From the NCBI RefSeq assembly GCF_000744885.1, contig NZ_JQMV01000003.1, positions 868,001-932,000 of the forward strand: a stretch of DNA of 64,000 bases, written 5' to 3'. This document shows positions 38,562 to 47,175 of this stretch, piece by piece. The stretch comes from Thermus amyloliquefaciens. Lineage in GTDB: Bacteria; Deinococcota; Deinococci; Deinococcales; Thermaceae. The translations under genes were made by a program, and so were the position numbers. The notes under the pieces are model-generated. The model did not search any database. It had not been told where the DNA came from and saw only the letters and a list, made by a program, of their open reading frames with translations. Within the stretch, counting starts at the first letter, position 1. Every line of letters starts with the position of its first letter.

Positions 38562-39611
38562 TCAGTAGGCCTTCTGGCCTTGGCTTTGCCGTAGGCGCTG
38601 GTGGGCCTCCTTAAAGCCCACCAGCTTCCGGCTTTCCTCGTCGTAGAGGTGCATGTCGGCGAAGGCGATCTTGAGGGCATCCTTCAGGGTGACCGTGGGG
38701 GCCACCTTCACCAGATCCACCTCCTCCTGCACCTTGGGCAGGAGGTAGTTGGGGATCTTGGGGGCCAGGTGGTGGATGTGGTGGAAGCCGATGTTCCCCG
38801 TGAGCCATTGGAGCACCTTGGGGAGCTTCAGGTAGGTGCTCCCCTCCATGGCCGCCCTCAGGTACTCCCAACGGGGGTCGTGCTCCCAGTACACATCCTC
38901 AAACTGGTGCTGCACGTAGAAGAGGAAGATGCCGATCATGCCCGCTAGATACTGGATGGGCAGGTAGACCAGAAGGAGGGTCTTGACCCCAAAGAAGGCC
39001 ACGATCCCGGCCAGCAAAAGGGCCAGGAAGAGGTTCGTTAGGGCCACGGAGTTGCGCACGGAAGGCTTGTCCGAGCCGTAGCCCAGGGGAAGGCGGTAAG
39101 ACAGCATGAAGACGTAGATGGGCCCCAGGAGGAACATCACGAAGGGATTGCGGTAGAGGCGGTACTTGAGCCTCTCCCAGGGGCTGGCCTTTAGGTACTC
39201 CTCCAGGGTCATGGTGTAGATGTCCCCCACCCCCCGCTTGTCCAGGTTGCCGCTGGTGGCGTGGTGGCGGGCGTGGGAAAGCTGCCAGTGGTGGTAGGGG
39301 ACCAGGGTCAGAACCCCGGTGAAAAAGCCCAGGAGGTCGTTGGCCCACTTTTTGGGAAAGAAGGAACCGTGGCCGGCGTCGTGCTGCAGGATGAAAAGGC
39401 GTACCAGGAAAAGGGCGGCCGCCAGGTCCAGAAGGAGGGTCAGGGCCAGGGAAACGGAAAGGGCCTTGTGGGCCAGGTAGAAGAGAAGAAGGAGGGGCAG
39501 AAGCGTGTCGGCTATCTGGCGCAGGCTCCGGGGCACGCTGGGTTTGGCGTAGGGCTTGATGAGGGGGATCCAGTCCTTGGGTTCGACTCGTTGGGGTTGG
39601 GTGTTCCGCAT
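38562..39611 (-). CDS. membrane fatty acid desaturase
   Basis: A 349-residue membrane desaturase with all three histidine boxes (HDAGH near 77, HARHH near 113 and HHIHH near 284) and four or more membrane helices. These bind a diiron centre that inserts double bonds in acyl chains. The closest type is the delta-12/omega-3 group, but regioselectivity cannot be read from sequence. It has its own terminator and is not in an operon. Aerobic desaturases are not universal in thermophiles, so it may be acquired, though codon use looks native. Confidence 0.87.
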   Translation of the reverse strand: MRNTQPQRVEPKDWIPLIKPYAKPSVPRSLRQIADTLLPLLLLFYLAHKALSVSLALTLLLDLAAALFLVRLFILQHDAGHGSFFPKKWANDLLGFFTGVLTLVPYHHWQLSHARHHATSGNLDKRGVGDIYTMTLEEYLKASPWERLKYRLYRNPFVMFLLGPIYVFMLSYRLPLGYGSDKPSVRNSVALTNLFLALLLAGIVAFFGVKTLLLVYLPIQYLAGMIGIFLFYVQHQFEDVYWEHDPRWEYLRAAMEGSTYLKLPKVLQWLTGNIGFHHIHHLAPKIPNYLLPKVQEEVDLVKVAPTVTLKDALKIAFADMHLYDEESRKLVGFKEAHQRLRQSQGQKAY

Positions 39612-39702
39612 AGGCGCTCCTCTTCCGGGGAGTAGCCCATGGTAGCCCTTTGGACCATGAGGACCATGAGGGCCGAGGCCAGGCCGCGTCCTTTTGGTTG
39701 CC

Positions 39703-40161
39703 TCAGCGGGGCTTAAGCCGCTCCTCCGAGTCCAGGACCAGGGTCACGGGGCCGTCGTTCACCAGGTGCACCCGCATATGGGCCCCGTAGACCCCGGTTT
39801 CCACGTGTACCCTCTGCGCCAAAAAGGCCTCGAGGGCCGCCTCGTAGAGCCTGCGGCCCACGTCGGGAGGGGCGGCCTTGACGAAGGAGGGGCGGTTGCC
39901 CTTGCGGGTGTCGGCATAGAGGGTGAACTGGCTCACCAAGAGCACCTCCCCCCCCACCTCCTTCAGGGAGAGGTTCATCTTGCCGGCATCGTCCTGGAAG
40001 ATGCGCAGGTTGACGATCTTGCGGGCCAGGTAAAGGGCGTCCTCCGGCGTGTCCGCCTGCCCCACCCCCAGGAGGACCAGAAGCCCCAGACCGATCCTTC
40101 CGACCTCCTCGCCCTCCACCTCCACAAAGGCCTCGGAAACCCGTTGCACCACCGCCCGCAT
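39703..40161 (-). CDS. dtd: D-aminoacyl-tRNA deacylase
   Basis: Dtd hydrolyses D-amino acids from mischarged tRNAs. The 152-residue protein has the [17 protein letters not shown] start, the active-site [17 protein letters not shown] and the [11 protein letters not shown] (GP-cis-Pro-type) motif. It lies three bases after a DegV gene on the same strand, closing a run degV-degV-dtd. Confidence 0.95.
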   Translation of the reverse strand: MRAVVQRVSEAFVEVEGEEVGRIGLGLLVLLGVGQADTPEDALYLARKIVNLRIFQDDAGKMNLSLKEVGGEVLLVSQFTLYADTRKGNRPSFVKAAPPDVGRRLYEAALEAFLAQRVHVETGVYGAHMRVHLVNDGPVTLVLDSEERLKPR

Positions 40162-40164
40162 CCC

Positions 40165-41007
40165 TCACCTCCTGGGCCCGGCGAAGAGGGCCACGGTGCC
40201 CGGCCCGGCGTGGACGCTCACCGCCGCCCCGGCCGGTAGGGTGGCGCGGACCTCTACCCCTTCCGCCCGCACCTGCTCCCCCAGGGCCGCGGCCCCTTCC
40301 GGGTTCCCCGCATGGGCCAGGTGGACCAGGGCCCCTTCCGGGAAATCCCGGCGGAAGAGCCAGGCCACCTTTCGCAGCCCCTCGGCGAAGCCCCGCACCC
40401 GGGGTCCGGGAAGCACCCTGCCCCCCTTCACCTCCAAGACGGGGAGGATGCGCAGGACGCTTCCCACCAGGTTCTGCAGACCGGAGATGCGCCCGGAGCG
40501 GTGCAGGTAGGTGAGGGTTTGGGGGAGCACGTAGCCCCGCACCCTTTCCCGGTAAGGGGCCACCGCCTCCTCCAGGCGCTCCCAAGCGACCCCTTGGCGA
40601 AGGAGCCGCCTGGCCTCCTCCAGGACCAGCCAAAGCCCCCCGTTCAGGGACCAGGAGTCCAGCACCTGGACCCTATTCCCGAACTCCCGGGCCACGGCCT
40701 TGGCGGTGGCCACGGTGCCCGAGAGCTGGCCGGATACGTGCACGGAGAGCACCCGCTCGTGGGAGCCAAGAAGCCTCTCGTAGGCCGCCCGCAGGTCCTC
40801 GGGGGCCACCTGGCTGGTGGTGAGGCGTTCCCCCCGCTTCAGGAGGGACAGGACCTCCTCCGGGGTTATCTCCACCAGGTCGCGGTAGGCCTTTTCCCCC
40901 CAGACCACCTGTTGGGGCACCACGTGGATCCCGTGCCTGAGGCCCGCTTCCGGGGAGAGCCCCAGGGTGGAATCGGCCAGGAAGGCCACCTTAGAGGCTG
41001 TAGGCAT
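40165..41007 (-). CDS. DegV family fatty-acid-binding protein (copy 2 of the tandem)
   Basis: A 280-residue DegV protein: KVAFLADSTLGL at the N-terminus, LTTSQVAPEDL, VHVSGQLSGTVATAKAVA and the C-terminal AGPGTVALF. DegV/FakB proteins bind a fatty acid in a deep pocket and can present it to a FakA kinase. It overlaps the upstream DegV gene by 17 bases. The two differ clearly in sequence, so they probably bind different acyl chains. Confidence 0.88.
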   Translation of the reverse strand: MPTASKVAFLADSTLGLSPEAGLRHGIHVVPQQVVWGEKAYRDLVEITPEEVLSLLKRGERLTTSQVAPEDLRAAYERLLGSHERVLSVHVSGQLSGTVATAKAVAREFGNRVQVLDSWSLNGGLWLVLEEARRLLRQGVAWERLEEAVAPYRERVRGYVLPQTLTYLHRSGRISGLQNLVGSVLRILPVLEVKGGRVLPGPRVRGFAEGLRKVAWLFRRDFPEGALVHLAHAGNPEGAAALGEQVRAEGVEVRATLPAGAAVSVHAGPGTVALFAGPRR

Positions 41008-41833
41008 AGAAGCCGTAGGTACCGGGGCCGGTGTGGCTGGCGATCACCGCCCCCAGTTCGCTCACCAAGGCCTCCTCCACCGGAAGACCGGAGGCCAACA
41101 CCATGGCCTTCAGTTCCCTCACGGCCTCCTCCTCGGCGCTATAGAGGAAGAAGGCCCGGATCCGCCCCCGGCCCCGGGCCGAGGCCTGGAAGTCCTTGAG
41201 GATCTCCTCCCGGGCCTTCCTTTCCCCCCGCGCCCGGCCCGCCGCCTCCACCCGGCCCTCCTTGAGGGTGAGGATGGGCTTGATGCCAAGAAGGGTTCCC
41301 AAAAGGGCCTGGGCCCCGCCGATGCGCCCGCCCCGCCTTAGGAACTCCAGGGTGGCCACGCTGAAGCGCACGAAGTGGTCCTGGCGGATGCGCCCAAGCT
41401 CCTTGAGCACCTCCTCAAGCCCTTGCCCCTGGGCGAGGAGTTCGTGAGCCCTTAGGGCCATCATGCCAATGCCCAAGGAGGCCGCCTGGCTGTCAAAGAC
41501 CGTGATGCGCCCGGGGAAGCTTTGCGCCGCCAGCTCCGCCGATTGCACCGTGCCCGAGAGTTTGCTGGAGATGTGGATGGAGAGGACGTGGTCCGCCTCC
41601 TCCAAAGCGGCCTGGTAGGCCTTCAGGAAGTCCTCCGGGGAGGGCTGGCTGGTGGTGGGGAAGGCCTTCCCCTGGCGCACCTTTTGGAAGATCTCCTCGG
41701 GGGTGATCTCCTCCCAGTCCCGGTACACCTTCCCTCCCAGGTTCACGTAAAGGGGTACCGTCCGGATCCTCAGGCGCTCCCGTAGGGGCCTGGGTAGGTC
41801 GGCGGTGGAGTCCGTGACTAAGGCTACCTTCAT
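40991..41833 (-). CDS. DegV family fatty-acid-binding protein (copy 1 of the tandem)
   Basis: A 280-residue DegV protein: KVALVTDSTADLPRPL, PTTSQPSPEDFLKAY, SIHISSKLSGTVQSAELAA and SHTGPGTYGFYAY. The start is ATG 41833, eight bases or so after AAAGGAGG; the very long upstream frame is a shadow of serA. It leads the degV-degV-dtd run. A TGTGGTATCCT (extended -10 form) lies upstream on this strand, matching the one before the BMP importer. Confidence 0.9.
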   Translation of the reverse strand: MKVALVTDSTADLPRPLRERLRIRTVPLYVNLGGKVYRDWEEITPEEIFQKVRQGKAFPTTSQPSPEDFLKAYQAALEEADHVLSIHISSKLSGTVQSAELAAQSFPGRITVFDSQAASLGIGMMALRAHELLAQGQGLEEVLKELGRIRQDHFVRFSVATLEFLRRGGRIGGAQALLGTLLGIKPILTLKEGRVEAAGRARGERKAREEILKDFQASARGRGRIRAFFLYSAEEEAVRELKAMVLASGLPVEEALVSELGAVIASHTGPGTYGFYAYSL

Positions 41834-41932
41834 AGGGCCTCCTTTCGGTCCGGCCCAGGATACCACAGGGGTGCGGTGTAGTGTAGCCGTCCAGTTGTCC
41901 TGGAGGGCGAGTTTTGCTAGGGTCTGGGGTAT

Positions 41933-43497
41933 ATGTGGCGCGTCTTGGTGTCGGACGACATGCGGCTTGGGGACGTGAAGTATCCCGGGGTGCTTTTGGA
42001 CTACCGGCCGGGGATCGGGCGGGAGGAGCTTTTGGAGGTCATCCCCGCCTACGATGCCCTCATCACCCGGAGCCGGACGCAGGTGGACGCGGAGCTCCTC
42101 CGGCGGGGCAAGCGGCTCAAGGTGGTGGGCCGGGGCGGGGTGGGGGTGGACAACGTGGACCTCGAGGCGGCGAGCCGCCTGGGCATCCTGGTGGTGAACG
42201 TCCCCGAGGCCAACACCCGCTCGGCGGCGGAGCTGGCCTTTGGCCTCCTCCTGGCGGCCGCCCGGGGCATCGCCCTTTCCGACCGCAAGATCCGCGCGGG
42301 GGAGTGGGACCGGAAGTTCCTGGGCTTGGAGCTTAAGGGCAAGACCCTGGGCATCGTGGGCCTGGGGCGGATCGGGGGGCAGGTGGCCCGCTTCGCCAAG
42401 GGGTTTGAGATGCGGGTCCTGGCCTACGACCCCTACATCCCCCGCACCCGGGCGGAGAGCCTGGGGGTGGAGCTTCTGGGGGACCTTTCCGACATGCTTC
42501 GGCAAAGCCACTTCCTCACCATCCACGCCCCCCTCACCGAGGAAACCCGGGGGATGATCGGCCGGCGGGAGCTCTACCTTCTGCCCCGGGGGGCGGTGGT
42601 GGTGAACGCCGCCCGGGGGGGATCGTGGACGAGCGGGCCCTCCTTGAGGTTCTGGAGGAGGGCCACCTCTTCGCCGCCGGTTTGGACGTGTTCGCCGAGG
42701 AGCCCCCGCCCAGGGACCACCCCCTCTTGCAGCACCCCAAGGTGGTCCTCACCGCCCATCTGGGGGCGAACACGGTGGAGGCCCAGGAGCGGGTGGGGGA
42801 GGCGGTCTTGGAGCGGGTGGTGAGGACCCTGGAGGGGGACCTCTCCTACGCCCTGAACACCGGCTTTGACCCCGAGGCCCTCGAGGCCCTAAGGGGTTTC
42901 CTCCCCCTGGGGGAGGCCTTGGGGAAGCTCCTCGCCCAGATCACCCGGGGCCGGCCGGAGGTTTTGGAGGTGAGCTTCCTGGGCCAGTTTGAGAAGGACC
43001 CGGAGCCCGTGGCCAGCGCCGTGGCCAAGGGCCTTCTCTCCCGGGTGCTGGGGGAGGGGATGGTGAACCTGGTCTCCGCCAAACCCCTTTTGAAGGACCG
43101 GGGCATCCGCCTCGTCACCCGCAAGGAGGAGCAGGCGGGGGAGTACACCAGGCTTTTGGAGGTGCGCCTCTCCACGGACCAGGAGGCGCGCCGGGCCCGG
43201 GGGGTGGTGATGGGGGGCAGGCCCCGGCTGGTGGGGATTGACGATTACGCCCTGGAGGTCTTGCCCGAGGGGTACATGCTGGTCTGCGTGAACTACGACC
43301 GCCCCGGGGTGGTGGGCCAGGTGGGCACCCTTCTGGGGGAGGCCGGGGTGAACATCGCCGGGATGCAGCTGGGCCGGGACGTGCCCGGGGGGCGGGCCCT
43401 TTTTGTGCTCACCGTGGACCAGAAGCCGAGCCCGGAGGTCTTGGAGGCCCTTAGGGCCTTGCCGGTCTTGGAGCGGGTGGACCTGGCGGAGCTTTGA
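41933..43497 (+). CDS. serA: D-3-phosphoglycerate dehydrogenase (one-base frameshift)
   Basis: SerA starts serine synthesis. The N-terminal frame holds the substrate domain, the Rossmann motif GIVGLGRIGGQVA and the active-site region up to VVVNAARGG. The second frame continues VDERALLEVLEEGHLFAAGL, the catalytic HLGANT and the regulatory ASB and ACT domains (VCVNYDRPGVVGQVGTLLGEAGVNIAGMQ). One G is missing from the G7 run at 42615-42621; G8 would give ARGGIVDE and 521 residues, the normal ACT-containing length. A missing base call is likelier than a real lesion in a core biosynthetic gene. Confidence 0.92.
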
Positions 43498-43598
43498 GGC
43501 GGGGGTGGGTGTTGGCTGGCAATGGGGAGATTGTGGGCACAAGCAGGTAACATCGTGAATAAAAGCACGTAAGGTCCCCAGCCAACCCCGCCCCCTTT
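43498..43598 (+). repeat. large imperfect inverted repeat after serA
   Basis: GGCGGGG ... TTGGCTGG on the left is complementary to CCAGCCAA ... CCCCGCC on the right, closing a loop of about 60 bases, and TTTT follows. It may be an oversized terminator or a structured RNA. No ORF is seen. Confidence 0.4.
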
Positions 43599-43609
43599 TC
43601 ATGCCCAGT

Positions 43610-43646
43610 GTTCTGATTTGACAGAACTTTCCGATCGGCTTATCGT
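43610..43646 (+). promoter_or_regulatory. promoter and candidate operator of the GbsR-type regulator
   Basis: TTGACA (43618-43623), a 17-base spacer, and TATCGT (43641-43646) put the transcript start at the GTG 43653 (leaderless). A perfect inverted repeat GTTCTG-N6-CAGAAC (43610-43627) overlaps the -35, a natural autorepression site. Confidence 0.65.
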
Positions 43647-43652
43647 GGTCCC

Positions 43653-44096
43653 GTGGACCCCGCCCTGAAGCACTGGGTAGAGGAGACCGCCCTCCTTTTT
43701 GAGTCCGCGGGCTTGCCCCGGATGGCGGGCCGGGTTCTGGCCTACCTCCTGGTGGCCGATCCCCCGGAGGCCAGCGCCAGGGAGATCAGCGAGGTTCTTT
43801 CCGCCAGCAAGGGGGCCCTGAGCCCTGCCCTGAACCTTCTTGCCCGGTTGCAGCTGGTGGAGCGCCTGCGTCGTCCCGGGGAGCGCGCCGACCGGTATAC
43901 CGTGCGCCCGGGGGCTTGGCGGCGGCTTCTTCTGGAAAAGGCCCGGGCCCTTGCCCTTTACCGGGAGCAGGCGGAAAAGGGCCTGGCCCTGGTGGGAGAG
44001 GCCAAGGGCAGAAGGCTTAAGGAGATGCGGGATCTGTACGCCTTCTTTGAGCGGGAGCTTCCCAAGCTTCTGGAGAGGTTTGCGGAGGAGGCATGA
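43653..44096 (+). CDS. GbsR/MarR-type transcriptional regulator
   Basis: A 147-residue winged-helix protein. GLPRMAGRVLAYLLVADPPEASAREISEVLSASKGALSPALNLL is the GbsR-type helix-turn-helix layout, followed by a wing (RRPGERADRYTVRPG) and a helical dimerisation tail. GbsR-like proteins often control neighbouring membrane-export genes. It overlaps the first FtsX permease gene by four bases and very likely controls that operon and itself through the operator at 43610-43627. Confidence 0.83.
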   Translation: MDPALKHWVEETALLFESAGLPRMAGRVLAYLLVADPPEASAREISEVLSASKGALSPALNLLARLQLVERLRRPGERADRYTVRPGAWRRLLLEKARALALYREQAEKGLALVGEAKGRRLKEMRDLYAFFERELPKLLERFAEEA

Positions 44097-45283
44097 GCCT
44101 TCTTAGGCTGGCCTGGCGCAACGTGCTCCGGCAGAGGCGGCGCACGGCCCTGCTTTCCCTGGTGGTGGTCTACGTGACCGTGGCCGTGCTCTTCATGTTC
44201 GGCTTCCTGGACGGCTACGGCGAAAGCCTGGTGGAGGCCTACGCCCAGTACGTGGAGGCCCCGGTGGTGGTGGCCCGGGAGGCCTGGTGGGAGGACCCCG
44301 ACCCGGAAAACGGCTTCCCCTCCTTGCCCCCCCTGGCCCACCCCTTGGTCCAGGCGGCCACGCCCAGGCTCTCCCTCTACGCCCTCTTCCGCTCCCCCTA
44401 CCGGATGCAGGGGGGCGTGGTCCTGGGGGTGGACCCCGAAGGGGAAAAGGCCCTTTCCCGGGTGCCCTCCAAGGTGGGGGAGGGGCGGTGGCTTCAGGGG
44501 CCGGGGGAGGTGGTCCTGGGTTACCGCCTGGCGGAGCGGCTGGACGTGCGGGTGGGGGAGAGGCTGGTGGTGGAGACGGGGAAGGAGGCTTTGGGCCTCC
44601 AGGTAGTGGGCCTGGTGCGGGCGGGCGTGGGGAACGTGGATTTCGGCGGGGTTTACGTGCACCTGGAGGACGCCAGGCGGTTGGCGGGAGGGGGTGTGGG
44701 GGCCACCCACCTGGCCCTGAGGGTGCCCCGGGGGCGGGAGGAGGGGGTGGCGAAGGCCCTGAACCAGGTTTTGCCGGAGGGGTTTCGCGCCAAGGGGGTT
44801 TGGGAGCTCATGGGCCCCATCCGGGCCGACTACGAGGGAAGCCGCCTCTTTTACGTCCCCTTGTTGGGCCTTTTCATGCTTTTGGCCGCGGTGGCGGTGG
44901 TGAGCACCACCTACGTGAGCGTGCGGGAAAGGCTCAGGGAGTTTGCCGTGGCGGAAAGTTTGGGCCTTAGCCCGGCCCGGTTGGCGGGGCAGGTGGCCCT
45001 CGAGGCGGCCCTGGCCAGCGGCTTGGGCCTTTTGGCCGGGCTCCTCTTGGGCTACGCCCTCCTTGGGTACACCTCCACCCACGACGTCTTTGGCCCCCTC
45101 ATGCGCCTTTCCGTGGAGCTTTTGCCCGAGGCGGGCCTTTCCGAGCACCTCTACACCTCCATAAGGCCCGTCTACGCCCTTTACGCCAGCCTCCTGGTGG
45201 GGCTTTCCGCCCTCTTGGCCCTGCTCTTTCCGGGAAGGCTGGTCCTGCGCCTGGACCCCTCCCGGTACGTGAAGGGGGAGTGA
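44093..45283 (+). CDS. FtsX/MacB-type ABC permease (first)
   Basis: A 396-residue permease: N-terminal helix (RLAWRNVLRQRRRTALLSLVVVYVTVAVLFMFGF), a large periplasmic domain (about 45-260), then three C-terminal helices with VVSTTYVSVRERLREFAVAESLGLS. The layout matches LolC/E and MacB-type permeases of the lipoprotein-export and mechanotransmission class. Its partner is the permease two genes on. No ATPase gene lies in the cluster. Confidence 0.85.
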   Translation: MSLLRLAWRNVLRQRRRTALLSLVVVYVTVAVLFMFGFLDGYGESLVEAYAQYVEAPVVVAREAWWEDPDPENGFPSLPPLAHPLVQAATPRLSLYALFRSPYRMQGGVVLGVDPEGEKALSRVPSKVGEGRWLQGPGEVVLGYRLAERLDVRVGERLVVETGKEALGLQVVGLVRAGVGNVDFGGVYVHLEDARRLAGGGVGATHLALRVPRGREEGVAKALNQVLPEGFRAKGVWELMGPIRADYEGSRLFYVPLLGLFMLLAAVAVVSTTYVSVRERLREFAVAESLGLSPARLAGQVALEAALASGLGLLAGLLLGYALLGYTSTHDVFGPLMRLSVELLPEAGLSEHLYTSIRPVYALYASLLVGLSALLALLFPGRLVLRLDPSRYVKGE

Positions 45284-45284
45284 T

Positions 45285-45980
45285 ATGGGAAGGATGGCCT
45301 TTGCCCTCCTGGTCTTTGCCGCCCTGGCCCTGGCGCAAAGCCCTTCGGAGAAGCTGAAGCTGGCCCTGGACCGCCTGCGGGGGCCGGCCCACCAGGGGGT
45401 GTACGAGCTTCGGGTGGAACGGCCCAGCTCGGTGCGCACCTACCGGCTTAGGGTTTACACCGACGGCCACCGGGCCCACCTCCGGGTCCTGGAGCCCAGG
45501 AGCGAGGCGGGCCAGGCGTTCCTTTCCCTGGGGGAGGACCTTTACCTTTATGACCCCCGCCTGGGGCGGACCCTGCGCCTGCCCCCCACGGGCCGGGGGG
45601 AGCGGTTCTTGGGTTCGGACCTCACCTACCAGGACCTGATGGGCCGGGACTTAGAGGCGCTTTTCCAGGTGGCGGAGGTCCAGGGGGTTTTGGTGCTCAC
45701 CCCGAGGCCCGGAGCGCCCACCCCTTACGGCAAGGTGGAGGTGTACCTGAGGGAGGGTTTGGTGGAGCGCATCCTCTACCACGACCAGCGGAACCAGGCG
45801 GTGCGGGAGCTTAAGCTTTCCGCCTACCAGCGTCTGGACGGGGCCTACCTCCCCCGGGAGATGGAGCTTAGGGACCTGCAGAACCCTGGGTACCGTAGCC
45901 TTTTGCGGGTTCTGGAGGTGCAGGTGGGGCCCGTACCCGAGCGGTGCTTCAACCCCCTTTATCTGGAAAGGGGGTGTTAG
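45285..45980 (+). CDS. outer membrane lipoprotein-sorting protein (LolA-like)
   Basis: A 231-residue exported protein (signal MAFALLVFAALALAQS) of the outer-membrane lipoprotein-sorting family: repeated strand motifs RTYRLRVYTDG, LYLYDPRLGRTLRLPP, GRGERFLGSDLTYQDLMGRDLE. LolA-type folds form a hydrophobic half-barrel for lipid carriage. Its place between two FtsX-type permease genes suggests they work as one lipid or lipoprotein export unit. Start ATG 45285, one base after the previous stop, is preceded by GGGGGAG. Confidence 0.82.
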   Translation: MGRMAFALLVFAALALAQSPSEKLKLALDRLRGPAHQGVYELRVERPSSVRTYRLRVYTDGHRAHLRVLEPRSEAGQAFLSLGEDLYLYDPRLGRTLRLPPTGRGERFLGSDLTYQDLMGRDLEALFQVAEVQGVLVLTPRPGAPTPYGKVEVYLREGLVERILYHDQRNQAVRELKLSAYQRLDGAYLPREMELRDLQNPGYRSLLRVLEVQVGPVPERCFNPLYLERGC

Positions 45981-45981
45981 G

Positions 45982-47175
45982 GTGCTGAGGCTGGCCTGGA
46001 GAAACCTGCTCAGGACCCCGGGGCGGAGCCTGGTCACGGGGGGGGTGGTGGCCCTGGTGGTCTTCCTCTCCCTGCTCTTCCTCTCGGTTTACGCGGGGGC
46101 CTTTGACGCCTTCTTCCAGCTTCTCCTGGAGCGCACCGGGCACCTGGTGGTGCGGGTGGAGGGGTACAAGGGGAAGGAGGACCTGGAGAGCCTGGCCTTC
46201 GTCCCGCCGGAGCTCCCTTTGCCCCCTGGGGCCAAGGTGGAGGGCGTCTTGGAGGGCGGGGCCCTTCTCATCGCGCACGAGCGGAGCCGGGCGGTGGTCT
46301 TAACGGGGCTGGAGGCCTTGGGCCTGGCCCGGCAGGAGAGCTTCCTTAGGGCAGGCCGCCTGCCGGAGGCGGCGGGGGAGGCCCTTTTGGGGGAGGCCTT
46401 GGCCAAGGCCCTCAAGGTGGGGTTAGGGGACGAGGTGGTGGCCTACGCTCCTGGGAGCCTGGGCCTTGGGGTGTATGCCTTCCGGGTGGTGGGGCTTTTG
46501 GACCTGCCGGAAACCCACCTCGAGGCCCGTACCCTCCTCGTCCCCCTGGCCGATGCCCAGGCCCTCCTGGCCCCGGGCCGGGTAACCCGGCTGGAGGTGC
46601 GGCTTCCGGGCCTCGGGCTTTACCAACTAAAGCCCCTGGAGGAGCTCAAGGCGGCCTTAGGGCCCCACCTTCAGGGCCTCGAGGCCGAGACCTGGCTGGA
46701 GGCCAACCCCACCTACGCCGCCATCTTCCCCCTCTACGACACGGTGATGGGCATCTACGTGGGCTTTTTCTTCCTCTTGGGTGGGCTCATCCTGCTCAAC
46801 GCCCTCTACCTCTCCTTGGTGGAAAGGGTCCGGGAGTTCGGGCTTTTGGTCGCCTTGGGCCTCACGGGGAGGCGGCTTATCGCCCTGGTCTTCTGGGAGA
46901 GCCTCCTCCTGGTGGGGGTGGCGGCCTTGGTGGGGTTGGGGGCGGGGCTCATCCTGCAACTGGAGCTGGCCGATGGTTTCCGTCTTCCCTTGCCCCAGTG
47001 GATCCTGGAGCAGTACCGGGAGTTCGGCCTGCCGGAGGTGCTCTATGGCAGGCTGGGGGTGAAGGAGGTCCTCCTCACCCTGGGTTACGCCATGGGGGTT
47101 GGCCTGCTGGCGGCCTTGTGGCCGGGGTATGTGGCCTCGCGGCTCAGACTTGACCGATATGCGGCCTTGGGGTAA
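45982..47175 (+). CDS. FtsX/MacB-type ABC permease (second), last codons supplied by an IS end
   Basis: A 397-residue permease starting at GTG 45982 with RLAWRNLLRTPGRSLVTGGVVAL. It has a periplasmic domain and three C-terminal helices around NALYLSLVERVREFGLLVALGL. It is the second half of the pair with the 44093 gene. The CAGACTTGACCG that codes for LRLD near the end is also the left end of the ISAs1-like element, so the final residues may be IS-derived. Confidence 0.85.
   Translation: MLRLAWRNLLRTPGRSLVTGGVVALVVFLSLLFLSVYAGAFDAFFQLLLERTGHLVVRVEGYKGKEDLESLAFVPPELPLPPGAKVEGVLEGGALLIAHERSRAVVLTGLEALGLARQESFLRAGRLPEAAGEALLGEALAKALKVGLGDEVVAYAPGSLGLGVYAFRVVGLLDLPETHLEARTLLVPLADAQALLAPGRVTRLEVRLPGLGLYQLKPLEELKAALGPHLQGLEAETWLEANPTYAAIFPLYDTVMGIYVGFFFLLGGLILLNALYLSLVERVREFGLLVALGLTGRRLIALVFWESLLLVGVAALVGLGAGLILQLELADGFRLPLPQWILEQYREFGLPEVLYGRLGVKEVLLTLGYAMGVGLLAALWPGYVASRLRLDRYAALG

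Noticed and set aside
39651-39671. Short GACCATGAG tandem repeat upstream of the desaturase
   Set aside because: Two 9-base copies only, no gene or promoter consequence visible.
40991-42526. 511-codon frame ending in the DegV gene
   Set aside because: Its first 231 codons are antisense to serA; DegV begins at ATG 41833 behind a clear ribosome binding site.
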